DNA of 64,000 bases from Mycolicibacterium sphagni. GTDB taxonomy: Bacteria > Actinomycetota > Actinomycetes > Mycobacteriales > Mycobacteriaceae. The position numbers and the translations under genes are program-made. Positions 33,333-41,502 of this stretch are shown one piece after another. The notes beneath the pieces are model-generated. The model ran no database searches and was not told where the DNA came from. It saw nothing but the letters and a program-made list of their open reading frames with translations. The stretch's first letter is position 1. Every line of letters begins with the position of its first letter. The stretch covers positions 1-64,000 of the forward strand of contig NZ_NOZR01000016.1 in assembly GCF_002250655.1 (NCBI RefSeq). Direction: 5' to 3'.

Positions 33333-35128
33333 CGCCGGTTCGTCTTCTCGCCCGGCAGGTATTGTTGCGCCTTCTGTTTGACGCCCTGTTTGATGAAACC
33401 GCGGGCGTCCTGGTCGCCACCGAGCACGGCGTTGACCAGCGATTTGGCTTGCGCGAAGGTGGCGTGCGGCGGTATGGGCGGGACGTCGGGGTCGCAGCGC
33501 ACGTCCAGCACGGTGGGACGCTGCGCTGACAGTGCGCGTTCCCAGGCGGTGCCCAACTCCCTTGCGTCGTCGATGTTTTCGCCGTGTAAGCCGAGGCTGC
33601 GGGCGAACCCTGCGTAGTCGACATCGGGCAGCGACTGTGACGCCTCGAACTTCGGAGAATTCTCCATGGCCCGCATCTCCCAGGTGACCTGGTTGAGGTC
33701 GTCGTTGTGCAGGACCGCGACGACGAGGCGGGCGTCGGACCATTGGCGCCAGTATTTCGCGATGGTGATCAGCTCGGCCATACCATTCATCTGCATCGCC
33801 CCATCGCCGACGAATGCGATGGCGGGTCGGTCGGGGTGGGCCCACTTGGCGCCGATCACATACGGCACGGCGGGGCCCATGGTGGCCAGCGTGCCCGACA
33901 GCGAACCGCGAACGCCGGCAGTGAATTTCAGGTGGCGGGCATACCAGTTGGCCGACGATCCCGAGTCGGCGGCGACGATGGCGTTGGCGGGCAGGCGCTG
34001 CGACAGCTCGTAGAAGATGCGCATCGGGTTGACCGGGTCGGCGTCGGTCATCGCCTGCCGCTGCACGGTGTTCCACCACTTGGACACATGCCGTTCGATG
34101 GTCTCGCGCCAGGACCGGTCAGGTTTGCGTACCAACAGTGGAATCAATGCCTGCAGTGTCGCCTTGGCGTCGCCGACGACATTGAGCTCGTACGGGTAGC
34201 GCATACCGATCCACTTGCCCGATCGGTCGATCTGCACCGCGCGGGCCTGCCCGAGCGGGGGCAGGAATTGGGTGTAGGGGAAGTTTGAGCCGACGGTTAA
34301 CAGGGTGTCGCAGTCCATCATGAGGTGCCAGCTCGCGGTCGTGCCCAACAGCCCGATCGAGCCCGTCACCCAGGGCAGGTCGTCGGGCAGCACGTCTTTG
34401 CCCAGCAGGGCCTTGGCCGCGCCAGCGCCGAGCAGATCAGCGATCTGGCTCAGTTCCGCAACGCAGTCGCGCGCCCCTTGACCAACCAGTATCGCGACCT
34501 TCTGCCCGGCGTTGAGCAGATCAGCGGTCTGCCGCACCGCATCGTCGTCGGCGGCGACCCGCGCCGGACTGAGTCCCAGGCTGGAGGGCACGTGCTTGAA
34601 CGCGTGCCCGGGCGGCTCGTACTTCAGCTCGAAGACATCGGACGGGACGATGATGCACGTCGGGCAGCCCTCGCTGACCGCGATCCGAATTGCCCGGTCG
34701 ATCAGGTTGGGCAGTTGCTGCGGCACGGTACACATCTGCACGTACTCACTGCAGACATCCTTGAACAAGCTGAGAAGATCGATCTCCTGTTGATAAGAGC
34801 CGCCCATCGCCGACCGTTCCGTCTGCCCGACGATCGCGACCACGGGTACGTGATCGAGCTTGGCGTCATACAGCCCGTTAAGCAGATGTACCGCCCCGGG
34901 CCCACTCGTCGCGACACACACCCCGCACCGCCCGGAGAACTTAGCGAATCCGACCGCCTCGAACGCGGCCATCTCCTCGTGGCGGGCCTGTACGAACTGC
35001 GGCTTGTCCCCCGCTCGGTGCCACGCGGCGAGCAACCCATTGATGCCGTCCCCGGGATACCCGAAGACCTGCCCGACTTCCCAATCCCGCAAGCGGGCCA
35101 GCAGGACGTCAGCGACGGTATCTGACAT
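33329..35128 (-). CDS. Thiamine-pyrophosphate-dependent enzyme (pyruvate oxidase/acetolactate synthase-like)
   Basis: This 599-residue TPP enzyme has the three-domain POX layout: an N-terminal Pyr domain with FGYPGDGINGLL (about 22-33) and catalytic Glu in ARHEEMAAFEA (about 48-58); a central domain (about 200-330); and a C-terminal PP domain with the TPP/Mg signature GDGAMQMNGMAELITIAKYW...LHNDDLNQVTWE (about 435-480). FAD-binding is likely for a pyruvate oxidase but cannot be confirmed by eye. Other readings are glyoxylate carboligase or indolepyruvate-type. The ATG at 35128 gives MSDTVADVLLARL. A GTG two codons earlier is possible. It is the first gene of the coupled five-gene operon. The promoter must lie in 35129-35225. 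Confidence 0.87.
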   Translation of the reverse strand: MSDTVADVLLARLRDWEVGQVFGYPGDGINGLLAAWHRAGDKPQFVQARHEEMAAFEAVGFAKFSGRCGVCVATSGPGAVHLLNGLYDAKLDHVPVVAIVGQTERSAMGGSYQQEIDLLSLFKDVCSEYVQMCTVPQQLPNLIDRAIRIAVSEGCPTCIIVPSDVFELKYEPPGHAFKHVPSSLGLSPARVAADDDAVRQTADLLNAGQKVAILVGQGARDCVAELSQIADLLGAGAAKALLGKDVLPDDLPWVTGSIGLLGTTASWHLMMDCDTLLTVGSNFPYTQFLPPLGQARAVQIDRSGKWIGMRYPYELNVVGDAKATLQALIPLLVRKPDRSWRETIERHVSKWWNTVQRQAMTDADPVNPMRIFYELSQRLPANAIVAADSGSSANWYARHLKFTAGVRGSLSGTLATMGPAVPYVIGAKWAHPDRPAIAFVGDGAMQMNGMAELITIAKYWRQWSDARLVVAVLHNDDLNQVTWEMRAMENSPKFEASQSLPDVDYAGFARSLGLHGENIDDARELGTAWERALSAQRPTVLDVRCDPDVPPIPPHATFAQAKSLVNAVLGGDQDARGFIKQGVKQKAQQYLPGEKTNRR

Positions 35129-35302
35129 GCGCACACTCCAATATCCGATCGAAGACCAAACAGCCGGCCCAAAGCGGACTGCCGGTCGTGGATGCTGTGG
35201 CCTCCGTTTACCCGCTCAATCAGATTTCATGCGCATCACATGGCCTGTGTAACGCATAACATGCGAATAGCATCGATTGTGGATAAGGTGAGTGGCGCGG
35301 GT

Positions 35303-35725
35303 ACCGCGTGGATGCGTCGCCGGAAGCGGCCACTAAACGAAATGCACCCAGATCTCCTGCGCTGCTGAAAGGTACGCCTGTGACGACCGAATCACCCAGC
35401 CACACTCTTGGACCGAGGCCCTCCGCAAGCAAGACCTCGCTCGAGGGCCGACGTGCCGCTGAGATCGCAGCGGCGGCCGCTGAGGCAACGCCGGAGTGCC
35501 ACCTCGCCCGCGTGTGCTGCGCGAGTACGCGTTGCTGGCCGGCGGCGAGCGCGGCGCCCTCATCGGACCACGCGGCGACGTGGCGTGGTTGTGCAGCACT
35601 GCGCTTGGACGACGCGGTCTTGCAGGGATTAATCAGCGCCGGTGGCGGAATGGTCGCCGCGGCCACCATGAACCTGCCCGAGCGCGCCGAGCGCGGACGC
35701 AATTACGACTACCGCTCGATGGCCC
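35303..35725 (+). pseudogene. Decayed partial copy of the DUF4383-like 3' end plus glucoamylase gene
   Basis: Bases 35303-35725 follow the sequence at 7888-8873: the last codons of the DUF4383-like gene, the stop, the ribosome-binding region, then the start of the glucoamylase. The copy has a one-base deletion in the segment equal to 8088-8098 (CTCGCACCACATG against CTCGCCCGCGTG), small further changes, and a jump that removes about 570 bases (from the equivalent of about 8209 to about 8781), ending after AATTACGACTACCG. The upstream 35225-35300 also resembles the operator region at 7126-7208. It cannot code for a working enzyme. Confidence 0.88.
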
Positions 35726-35895
35726 TCACAGCTATTCGGTTAACACGGTGGGCGCGCTCCGATTTGACATCAAATCCACTGCAGGAGCATGGAACCGGTG
35801 AATTCCGAGGGCGGCGGTGATTGAGCGGCACGACCTGTGAGACGCCACCGCCGCCGGCGAGGTGCCAGCGACCAGTAATCGAAAGGAGGTCCACG

Positions 35896-36612
35896 ATGGC
35901 GCAGCTGCTGCTCGTCGAGGACGACAACACGATCGGCAAGTTGCTCGCCGACGGCCTGCACACCAACGGCCACCACGTGACGTGGAGCCGCACGGGAATG
36001 ACCGCGTTGCGTGAAGCCGAACGACAGGATTTCGACCTGGGGCTGCTGGATCTCGGCCTTCCCGACCTCGACGGCGTCGAGGTGTGCCGCCAGCTGCGAG
36101 TCACCCAGCCCGGCTGTGTCCTGGTGATCCTCACCGCCCGCGACGCCGAGATCGACGCCGTGGTCGGTCTGGATGCCGGCGCCGACGACTACCTGACCAA
36201 ACCGTTCCGCTACGCCGAGTTGCTCGCCCGCATCCGCGCCCACCTGCGCCGCGGCCCCGTTCCCGCCGCGCCAGCCGAATCCCACGTCATGGGTGACCTG
36301 GTGGTTGAACCCGCAGCGCGGATGTGCACGCTTGCCGAACACCCCATTAGCCTGCGGGCACGCGAATTCGACCTGCTCGCACGGCTGGCCGTCGACGTCG
36401 ACTTCGCGCTCACTCGCGAAACCCTTATCGCCGACGTGTGGGACATCAACTGGTACGGCTCCACGAAAACTCTCGACGTGCATATTGCGATACTCCGCAG
36501 AAAACTCGCCACTGCGATTACCGACCACCGCACCGACCCGGCTGCGGCACCCCGAATCACCACCCTGCGCGGCTACGGCTACCGCCTCGACTCCCCCGAT
36601 CAACGCCCATGA
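35896..36612 (+). CDS. OmpR/PhoB-type response regulator
   Basis: This 238-residue protein has a receiver domain with acidic pocket LVEDDNT (residues 6-12), phosphoacceptor Asp52 in LLDLGLPD, and Lys in DYLTKPFRYAE (about 101), followed by a winged-helix Trans_reg_C domain (about 135-232: ISLRAREFDLLARLA..., TLDVHIAILRRKL, RITTLRGYGYRL). A perfect AAAGGAGGT lies at 35882-35890, five bases before the ATG. The histidine kinase follows 40 bp downstream, so the two form a two-component system. Its target genes are unknown. The island cargo nearby, or the small membrane proteins downstream, are candidates. Confidence 0.93.
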   Translation: MAQLLLVEDDNTIGKLLADGLHTNGHHVTWSRTGMTALREAERQDFDLGLLDLGLPDLDGVEVCRQLRVTQPGCVLVILTARDAEIDAVVGLDAGADDYLTKPFRYAELLARIRAHLRRGPVPAAPAESHVMGDLVVEPAARMCTLAEHPISLRAREFDLLARLAVDVDFALTRETLIADVWDINWYGSTKTLDVHIAILRRKLATAITDHRTDPAAAPRITTLRGYGYRLDSPDQRP

Positions 36613-36652
36613 ACTCGCCCGAGAAATTTGAGCCCGGCGAACAGGGCCACGA

Positions 36653-38023
36653 ATGCGGAACCGAATTGTAACCCTCGCGATGCTGGCCGCGACCCTGGCG
36701 ACCAGTATGTTCGCCGTTCCCCTGGCGCTCTTCGCGGCGCACTACTACCGCTCCCAGCAATCCGCCGAACTCGAACGTGTCGCCGACGCCGCTGCGGTCA
36801 ACGTGGCCGCCGACCTGTTCCACGGGCGCTTCGCCGGTGACCTTCCCAGGGGCCCCCTGGGCACCCAGCTTGCGATCTACGGCGCCGGCGGTCGCCTCCG
36901 AGGCGGCCAGGGGCCGGACACCGCCGATCCCGTCGTCACCGCGACCCTGGCGGACAACACCGTCCACTACGACAGGGACCGCGACCAGCTCCTTGCCGCG
37001 GTACCCGTCGCCGAGGGAGCCCACGCCGCGTATGCGATCCGCGCGACGACCTCCGCTGCCGAGGTCTATCGCAGGATCGACCTCACTTGGGTACTCATGA
37101 TCGCCCTGGGAGCGCTCGTCCTTCTGGTGACCTGGCAGCTGGCCCGCTGGCAGGCGCGGCGCGTGGCCCGCCCGCTAGAACACCTCTTCGCCGCCGCTGG
37201 CACTCTGGGAGACAGCGACTTTCGCGTTCGCGCTCCGCCCAGTGGTATTCCCGAGATCGACGCAGTCAGCACGGCGCTCAATCGGACCGCCGTCCGCATC
37301 GGCGACCTCATCGACCGGGAACGCACCATCACCGCCAGCGCCTCCCATCAACTGCGCACCCCCCTGACAGGGCTGCGTCTTGGCTTGGAGGCGGCCTTGG
37401 ACTCGCCTAGCCCTGATCACCGCCAAGCCATCACCGACGCGATCGCTACCACCGAACGCCTCGACCACACCATCGACGATCTGATCGCGCTCGCACGCGG
37501 CACCACCCACGCCAGCGCGCCGCTGGACCTCGACACGCTGCTCGGCGAGATCACCGAGACCTGGCGCCACCTGCTCGCCGAGAGCGGGAGAGACGTTCGA
37601 ATCCGCACCGACCCCGACCTCCCCCGCTCACCGGCATCAGCGGCGGCCGTCCGCCAGATACTCGCTGTGCTCATCGACAACGCCACCCGGCACGGGACCG
37701 GCACGGTCACCGTATATGCGCGCGACGCCAGCGCCGCGCTCGCGATCGACGTATCCGATGAAGGAGCCCTCCGCAGCGACCAGACCGACCCGTTCTGCCG
37801 CGGCCCCGCCAGCGGTCACGGAATTGGGCTTCCCCTGGCGCGCAACATCGCCGAATCCGAGGGCGGCCGACTGTATCTCCGCAGCCGGACCCCCACCACC
37901 TTCACCCTCTTCGTGCCCAGTTCGCCGCAAGCGTCATCGCCGACCCAACAAGACGAGGATCCCGCGAGCTGCAGTTCGTCCGGTCGGCGAGGCGGCGCTC
38001 GAAAAGAAGAACCGGCCCCTTAA
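36653..38023 (+). CDS. Sensor histidine kinase, partner of the 35896 regulator
   Basis: This 456-residue protein has two membrane helices (about 5-28 and 145-167) around an extracytoplasmic sensor domain of about 115 residues, a HAMP-like linker, a HisKA domain with the phosphorylated His in SASHQLRTPLTGLRLGLEAAL (His about 233), and a HATPase_c domain with N box LIDNATRHGTG, a DEG segment and GHGIGLPLARNIAESEGGRLYL. The last 40 residues are Ser/Arg-rich and look disordered. The sensor part has no recognised ligand domain. It starts 40 bp after the regulator stop with only a weak ribosome-binding site, so it is probably expressed by read-through. Two small membrane protein genes follow. Confidence 0.92.
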   Translation: MRNRIVTLAMLAATLATSMFAVPLALFAAHYYRSQQSAELERVADAAAVNVAADLFHGRFAGDLPRGPLGTQLAIYGAGGRLRGGQGPDTADPVVTATLADNTVHYDRDRDQLLAAVPVAEGAHAAYAIRATTSAAEVYRRIDLTWVLMIALGALVLLVTWQLARWQARRVARPLEHLFAAAGTLGDSDFRVRAPPSGIPEIDAVSTALNRTAVRIGDLIDRERTITASASHQLRTPLTGLRLGLEAALDSPSPDHRQAITDAIATTERLDHTIDDLIALARGTTHASAPLDLDTLLGEITETWRHLLAESGRDVRIRTDPDLPRSPASAAAVRQILAVLIDNATRHGTGTVTVYARDASAALAIDVSDEGALRSDQTDPFCRGPASGHGIGLPLARNIAESEGGRLYLRSRTPTTFTLFVPSSPQASSPTQQDEDPASCSSSGRRGGARKEEPAP

Positions 38024-38094
38024 CTCAGGCTCTGCCGACGTTAACCATCGGGTTCCTAGCCTCGGACCTGTCGATCCCGTCAAGGAGGCAGTTC

Positions 38095-38514
38095 GTGACA
38101 AACCACACCGAATCCACCCGACACCGGGTGCTCGCCGCATCCCCAGTGTCGACGGTGCTGGTCGCCGCAACCCTCGTGGTGGCCGCTGTTGACCAGCTGC
38201 AGTTGCGCGTGAGTGCATTCGTCGCGTTCTCGATCGCCCACATGCCCAACCGACCGCTCGCCGTACCTCTGTGCGGCCTACTGTGCCAACCCAGCGACTG
38301 CGGCGGCTTCGGACTTGGCACGCGATGGACCACCGCACTGGTCCTGACCGCGATCCTCAACCTAATCACCCACCCCGATCATCACCCGACAAAGCGTGAC
38401 GATCATCGAAGAGTGAGCGACCAAATGCGCGAGACGACTGAACGCAGCTGCCGCCGGCAATGGAGGAGTCGCGGCAAAGCCTCACCGATTAAATGGAGGC
38501 CTTCGCATGCCTGA
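38095..38514 (+). CDS. Small hypothetical membrane protein downstream of the kinase
   Basis: This is a 139-residue open frame starting with GTG and preceded by a strong AAGGAGG (38082-38088) at ideal spacing. One or two hydrophobic helices are visible (ASPVSTVLVAATLVVAAV and TRWTTALVLTAILNLI), and a Cys-containing central part (VPLCGLLCQPSDCGG). The C-terminal 45 residues are Arg/Lys/His-rich and non-conserved in look, so a shorter original protein with a lost stop is possible. No family is recognised. It overlaps the next small gene by eight bases and probably belongs to the two-component operon. Confidence 0.5.
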   Translation: MTNHTESTRHRVLAASPVSTVLVAATLVVAAVDQLQLRVSAFVAFSIAHMPNRPLAVPLCGLLCQPSDCGGFGLGTRWTTALVLTAILNLITHPDHHPTKRDDHRRVSDQMRETTERSCRRQWRSRGKASPIKWRPSHA

Positions 38515-38845
38515 TGGTCGATCACCCATCGCCAATGCCGCTAGCGCGCCGACCAGCACGACGCACGGCGCAAAGGCCAGGTCAGGGAGGTTTCCCGTGT
38601 CTCGATCTCATGGCGATCTGGGGGGCCACACCACCAATTTCTCTAAGCTGCAAACAATCTCGCCGTCGGAACCATCCAGCATGGGTAACCAATTGCTGGC
38701 CCACACTATCGTCACCGTCGTCTTGCTGGCGGCGGTTCTAGCGCTGGCTATCACGCTCTTCACGAGTCCACCCTTGCCACGGAACTCGACGCATGGCACC
38801 GCGATACCCGCCGCAGAGTCGCGATCTCCGGCGACACAAGACTGA
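38507..38845 (+). CDS. Small single-pass membrane protein
   Basis: This 112-residue open frame has GGAGG (38495-38499) seven bases before the ATG. The N-terminal half is polar and Ser/Thr-rich, one membrane helix follows (LLAHTIVTVVLLAAVLALAITLFTSPP, about 64-90), and then a short Pro/Ser-rich tail. It could be a small membrane sensor or stress peptide controlled by the two-component system. No family is recognised. Composition and the ribosome-binding site support it as real, but it lies in a region with visible decay. Confidence 0.48.
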   Translation: MPDGRSPIANAASAPTSTTHGAKARSGRFPVSRSHGDLGGHTTNFSKLQTISPSEPSSMGNQLLAHTIVTVVLLAAVLALAITLFTSPPLPRNSTHGTAIPAAESRSPATQD

Positions 38846-38938
38846 TGTTCGCCGCGACAGCTTGATGCTGTTCCTGATCACGCTGCTGCCTACCGGGGAC
38901 AGCCAACGGGCTCATGACTGCCAGTTGAGTGCCCATCG
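38846..38938. other. Short decayed stretch before the HTH remnant
   Basis: I see only a short open frame and no convincing gene. It continues into the HTH remnant at 38939-39121. Confidence 0.3.
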
Positions 38939-39121
38939 CTTCTGCTTGACGCTCGGAGGCGCGAAGTCGTCGTCCTTCTTCGAAGCGGACTCACCAGACT
39001 GAGCGAGGCCGCCGACATCATGGGCTACCGCAACCACAGCCCGATCTCCAAGCGGTTAAACAGATTCGCGACAAAGCTGCCCGATTCTTCGACGAAGACG
39101 ATTGGCGCCGCAGCAGCATTT
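38939..39121 (+). pseudogene. Frameshifted remnant of a small HTH protein
   Basis: One frame reads LLLDARRREVVVLLRSGLTRLSEAADIMGYRNHSPISKRL, a typical helix-turn-helix (EAADIMGYRNHSPISKRL). At about 39057 (TTAAACAG) the sensible frame shifts, and the next frame continues QIRDKAARFFDEDDWRRSSI and ends at TGA. Joined, this is the C-terminal part of a DNA-binding protein. The 5' end is missing. Confidence 0.5.
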
Positions 39122-39345
39122 GACCGATGCTCAGGTCTTTGACCAGCCATCCTGTAGAACGCGAGTTCCGGCGATGGCATCGTTCAGCATTGGCGCGGTC
39201 TGGAGTTGCATCGTTCAACGGTGAGGAGCGAAATATCGCCAAGGCCAGAAGGTGTCGGCCGGGAGCGACAGCGGACGGAAGCCGCCCCGCCATGTGTTGA
39301 GGAGGGCGTGTCCTGCGTGATCGTGGTCGTGATCGAATGCAGGTT

Positions 39346-41120
39346 CTAAAGTCCGATTTCGTCGCTGAGTCCAGCTTGCCGGCTCTGGCTTTCCCCGCGG
39401 TGGACTTCGTTCCCGGCTCCTAAACGGGTGTGTTGCCATTCCCGATCTGTGGCGCTTCTATAAGTGATTTGCCGCTGCCGTCGAGATCGCAGCGACGATA
39501 CTCGGCCAGGAGCCGCCGAGTTGCCGGGCGCCTCCTCTGCGACGTCGTGGGCGGTGCGGGTTTGATCTCTGTCGTTGGCGATGACGCCGCGGACGAGTTG
39601 GGCGGCGTGTTGACTCGTGTGACGAGACTCGCCATCGACATCTGGGCGCGAGCCGTGGCTGGCGTAGCCGTCGCGGCCGGGCTGCTGAGTGAGATATGCG
39701 GTGTTGGTCTGGCGTCCACGGCTCATCGCCACGTAGAACAAGGCGCGGCTGGTGTTTTCGCCCAGGACGGCGTGGGTGGTGTCCGTGGTGGTTCCTTGTG
39801 CGGAGTGGACGGTGATCGCGTAGCCGTGGGCGACGTGCTCCCGTAGGTAGTCGCCGGAGAAAACTGTGCGCGCACCATCGGTGAGGCGGCGAGCTGCCAT
39901 GCGCTGGTTGTCAGGGTCGATGGCGTAGACGCGCCAGCGGTTTCCGTTGCGCACTGGGTCGGCATACGTCGTCCTTTCGGTGGCGTGAAGAACGCCGATG
40001 GTGGGGTCGTTGCGGCGGCTGAGAATCAGATCCCCGACTGCGACGCGCTGGCCACGGGCCACGGGCCACGGTGAGCGTTGGTGTCTGCGGGTCGATGGTG
40101 TCGGTGTGAATGCGTTGATTCAGGGCGTCGGCCATCTCCTTGGTATCGCAGACAAGCAGACCATCTTTCCCCGCTTGGATGTCGCGTCGGTATGCCGCCA
40201 AAGCGTCACTAGCCATGGCGATTTCATCGCCCGCATGAAGCCGGTCGTTCTTGCGATACCACTCGATCGCACGGCGCACCGGGGCTGGTCCGCCGTCGCG
40301 GAGCGCGAGCGATGCGCTGCGCTCCTCGGGGTCGCGCATGCGCCACACTTCGGAGAGCTTTTGGGTCCAGGGCAGGTCGGTGCAGGGTTGGGCGAACATG
40401 CCCCCGCGCGCCTTGACCGGGGCGAGCTGGTGGGCATCTCCGACGAGAACGGTCTTGGCGCCAGCGGCAGTGGTGGCGGTGAGTAGTCGGCGCAGATCGT
40501 CGGTGCCGACCATGCCGGCCTCGTCGACGATCACGAGATCGCCATTGCTCAGGGCTAGGGTGTGGTTGTCGAGATCGCGCAGAGCTTTGGCGATCGTGGA
40601 GCCGGTGTCACCGGCACCTTCGCGGACCGCGACATCAACCGCGTTGCCCGTCGGCGCCAACACGATGACCCGGCTGTCACGGCGGCGACGGGCCATCGCC
40701 GCCAACGCGCGCATCGAGGTGGTCTTACCGGCTCCGGCAGGTGCGCTAAGCGGTTGCACCAACCACGGTGAGACGGCGATGTTTCCCACTGCGCGTTGTT
40801 GATCCGGCGACAAGCCGTCGATGTCACTAGGCAGGCCCCACAGTATTGAACGGGGATCTTGGGCGTCGACGAGATCGAGCACGGCGGCTTCTTCGGCCAG
40901 GATCAGGTCGAGGGTGAATCGCTCGTGGCCTTCCCGTTGATGAGCCTGTCGCGGGGCAGTCAGCCGCACGGCGATTTCGTCGACGGCTTCCTCGACCAGC
41001 TCGCGGGGCGAGCGTGCGGTGTCGACGGGAAGTTGAGCACCGATGACCTCGACGAGGTCAGCACGGGTGAACGCGGCCTTCTCAATCGAGGCGGCAGCTC
41101 GCGATGCCGAGTGGCCTCAG
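39346..41120 (-). pseudogene. MobF/TraA-type relaxase-helicase, C-terminal part, truncated and frameshifted
   Basis: Read on the minus strand, this carries a RecD-like helicase: QPLSAPAGAGKTTSM (Walker A), LVIVDEAGMVGTDDL (DEAG box), LVGDAHQLAPVKARGGMF, and after the frame change HGYAITVHSAQGTTTDTTHAVL and FYVAMSRGR (motif VI). This is the helicase half of conjugative TraA/MobF relaxases. The 5' part with the relaxase Tyr motif is missing. The gene is cut near 41120-41147, next to a tRNA-Val fragment. A third tandem copy of CCACGGG at 40051-40071 adds seven bases and breaks the frame between TVARG and QRVAVGD. More disruption follows near 39540. It shows a conjugative ancestor and is inactive. 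Confidence 0.8.
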
Positions 41121-41147
41121 GCATGCCCTCTGCGCTGGGCCTTTATA

Positions 41148-41192
41148 TGGTGGTCCCGGCTGGTATCGAACCAGCGACCTTCCGCGTGTGAG
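41148..41192 (-). repeat. tRNA-Val(CAC) 3' fragment: possible att remnant of a second element
   Basis: The minus strand reads CTCACAC (anticodon loop, CAC), GCGGA, AGGTC, the T-arm GCTGGTTCGATACCAGC, then CGGGACCACCA with the CCA end. This is the 3' part of a tRNA-Val(CAC). The upstream anticodon-stem and D-arm sequences do not match a tRNA, so only 45 bases are present. It marks where an element used tRNA-Val as its attachment site, like the tRNA-His repeat at the island ends. Confidence 0.72.
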
Positions 41193-41301
41193 ATTCTCAG
41201 CCAGCAAGTTGGCTCACGCGATCCAGACGTCCAAGGATGCGCGTTCCTCCAGCTAGCACTCTGCCGCGGTGCCCTTTCGGCAGCATCCGAAATCTGACCG
41301 G

Positions 41302-41457
41302 CGCGGCAACCCAAAATTGACCTCTGGTCCTCCTGGCGCTAGTCGAGCCAGGAGGACCAGAAGGGAATGTGATCAATCTCCCTGGTACACCACGCCGAAG
41401 TGATCGCCCTGAAAGGGGACGGCTACCGACTCAATGACCGCGATAGTCCCTATTCCG
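41302..41457 (+). mobile_element. IS21-family scrap: end-like sequence plus istB C-terminus
   Basis: The plus-strand frame from about 41373 reads SISLVHHAEVIALKGDGYRLNDRDSPYSAA and a stop. This is the usual C-terminal pattern of IstB, the IS21 helper ATPase (HHA.V..LKGDSYRL.DRD). Just before it is GCAACCCAAAATTGACC, which resembles the repeated end sequences of IS21-type elements. The rest of istA/istB is missing, so this is a deletion remnant. Confidence 0.5.
41324..41360. terminator. Perfect 14-bp hairpin downstream of the integrase
   Basis: CTGGTCCTCCTGGC (41324-41337) and GCCAGGAGGACCAG (41347-41360) are perfect inverted arms with a nine-base loop. On the minus strand the hairpin follows int by about 140 bases and is succeeded by AGGTCAATTTTGG, so it may end the int transcript. 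Alternatively it belongs to the IS21 remnant. Confidence 0.5.
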
Positions 41458-41502
41458 CTGCCTAGGCTACCCGAAAACCGTTGCCGTGTAACAGCTGTAC
41501 GG

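Noticed and set aside
35763..36612. Minus-strand open frames opposite the response regulator
   Set aside because: They mirror the regulator's codons, and the plus strand has all receiver and winged-helix motifs and a perfect ribosome-binding site.
39430..39846. Plus-strand open frame opposite the relaxase region
   Set aside because: It is Gly/Val/Arg-rich, without motifs, and antisense to a recognisable helicase sequence.
41043..41297. Plus-strand open frame with LVSNQRPSACEI-like sequence and a neighbouring one ending GIEPATFRV
   Set aside because: EPATFRV-type peptides are a known artefact of translating the T-arm of tRNA genes. Here it comes from the tRNA-Val fragment.
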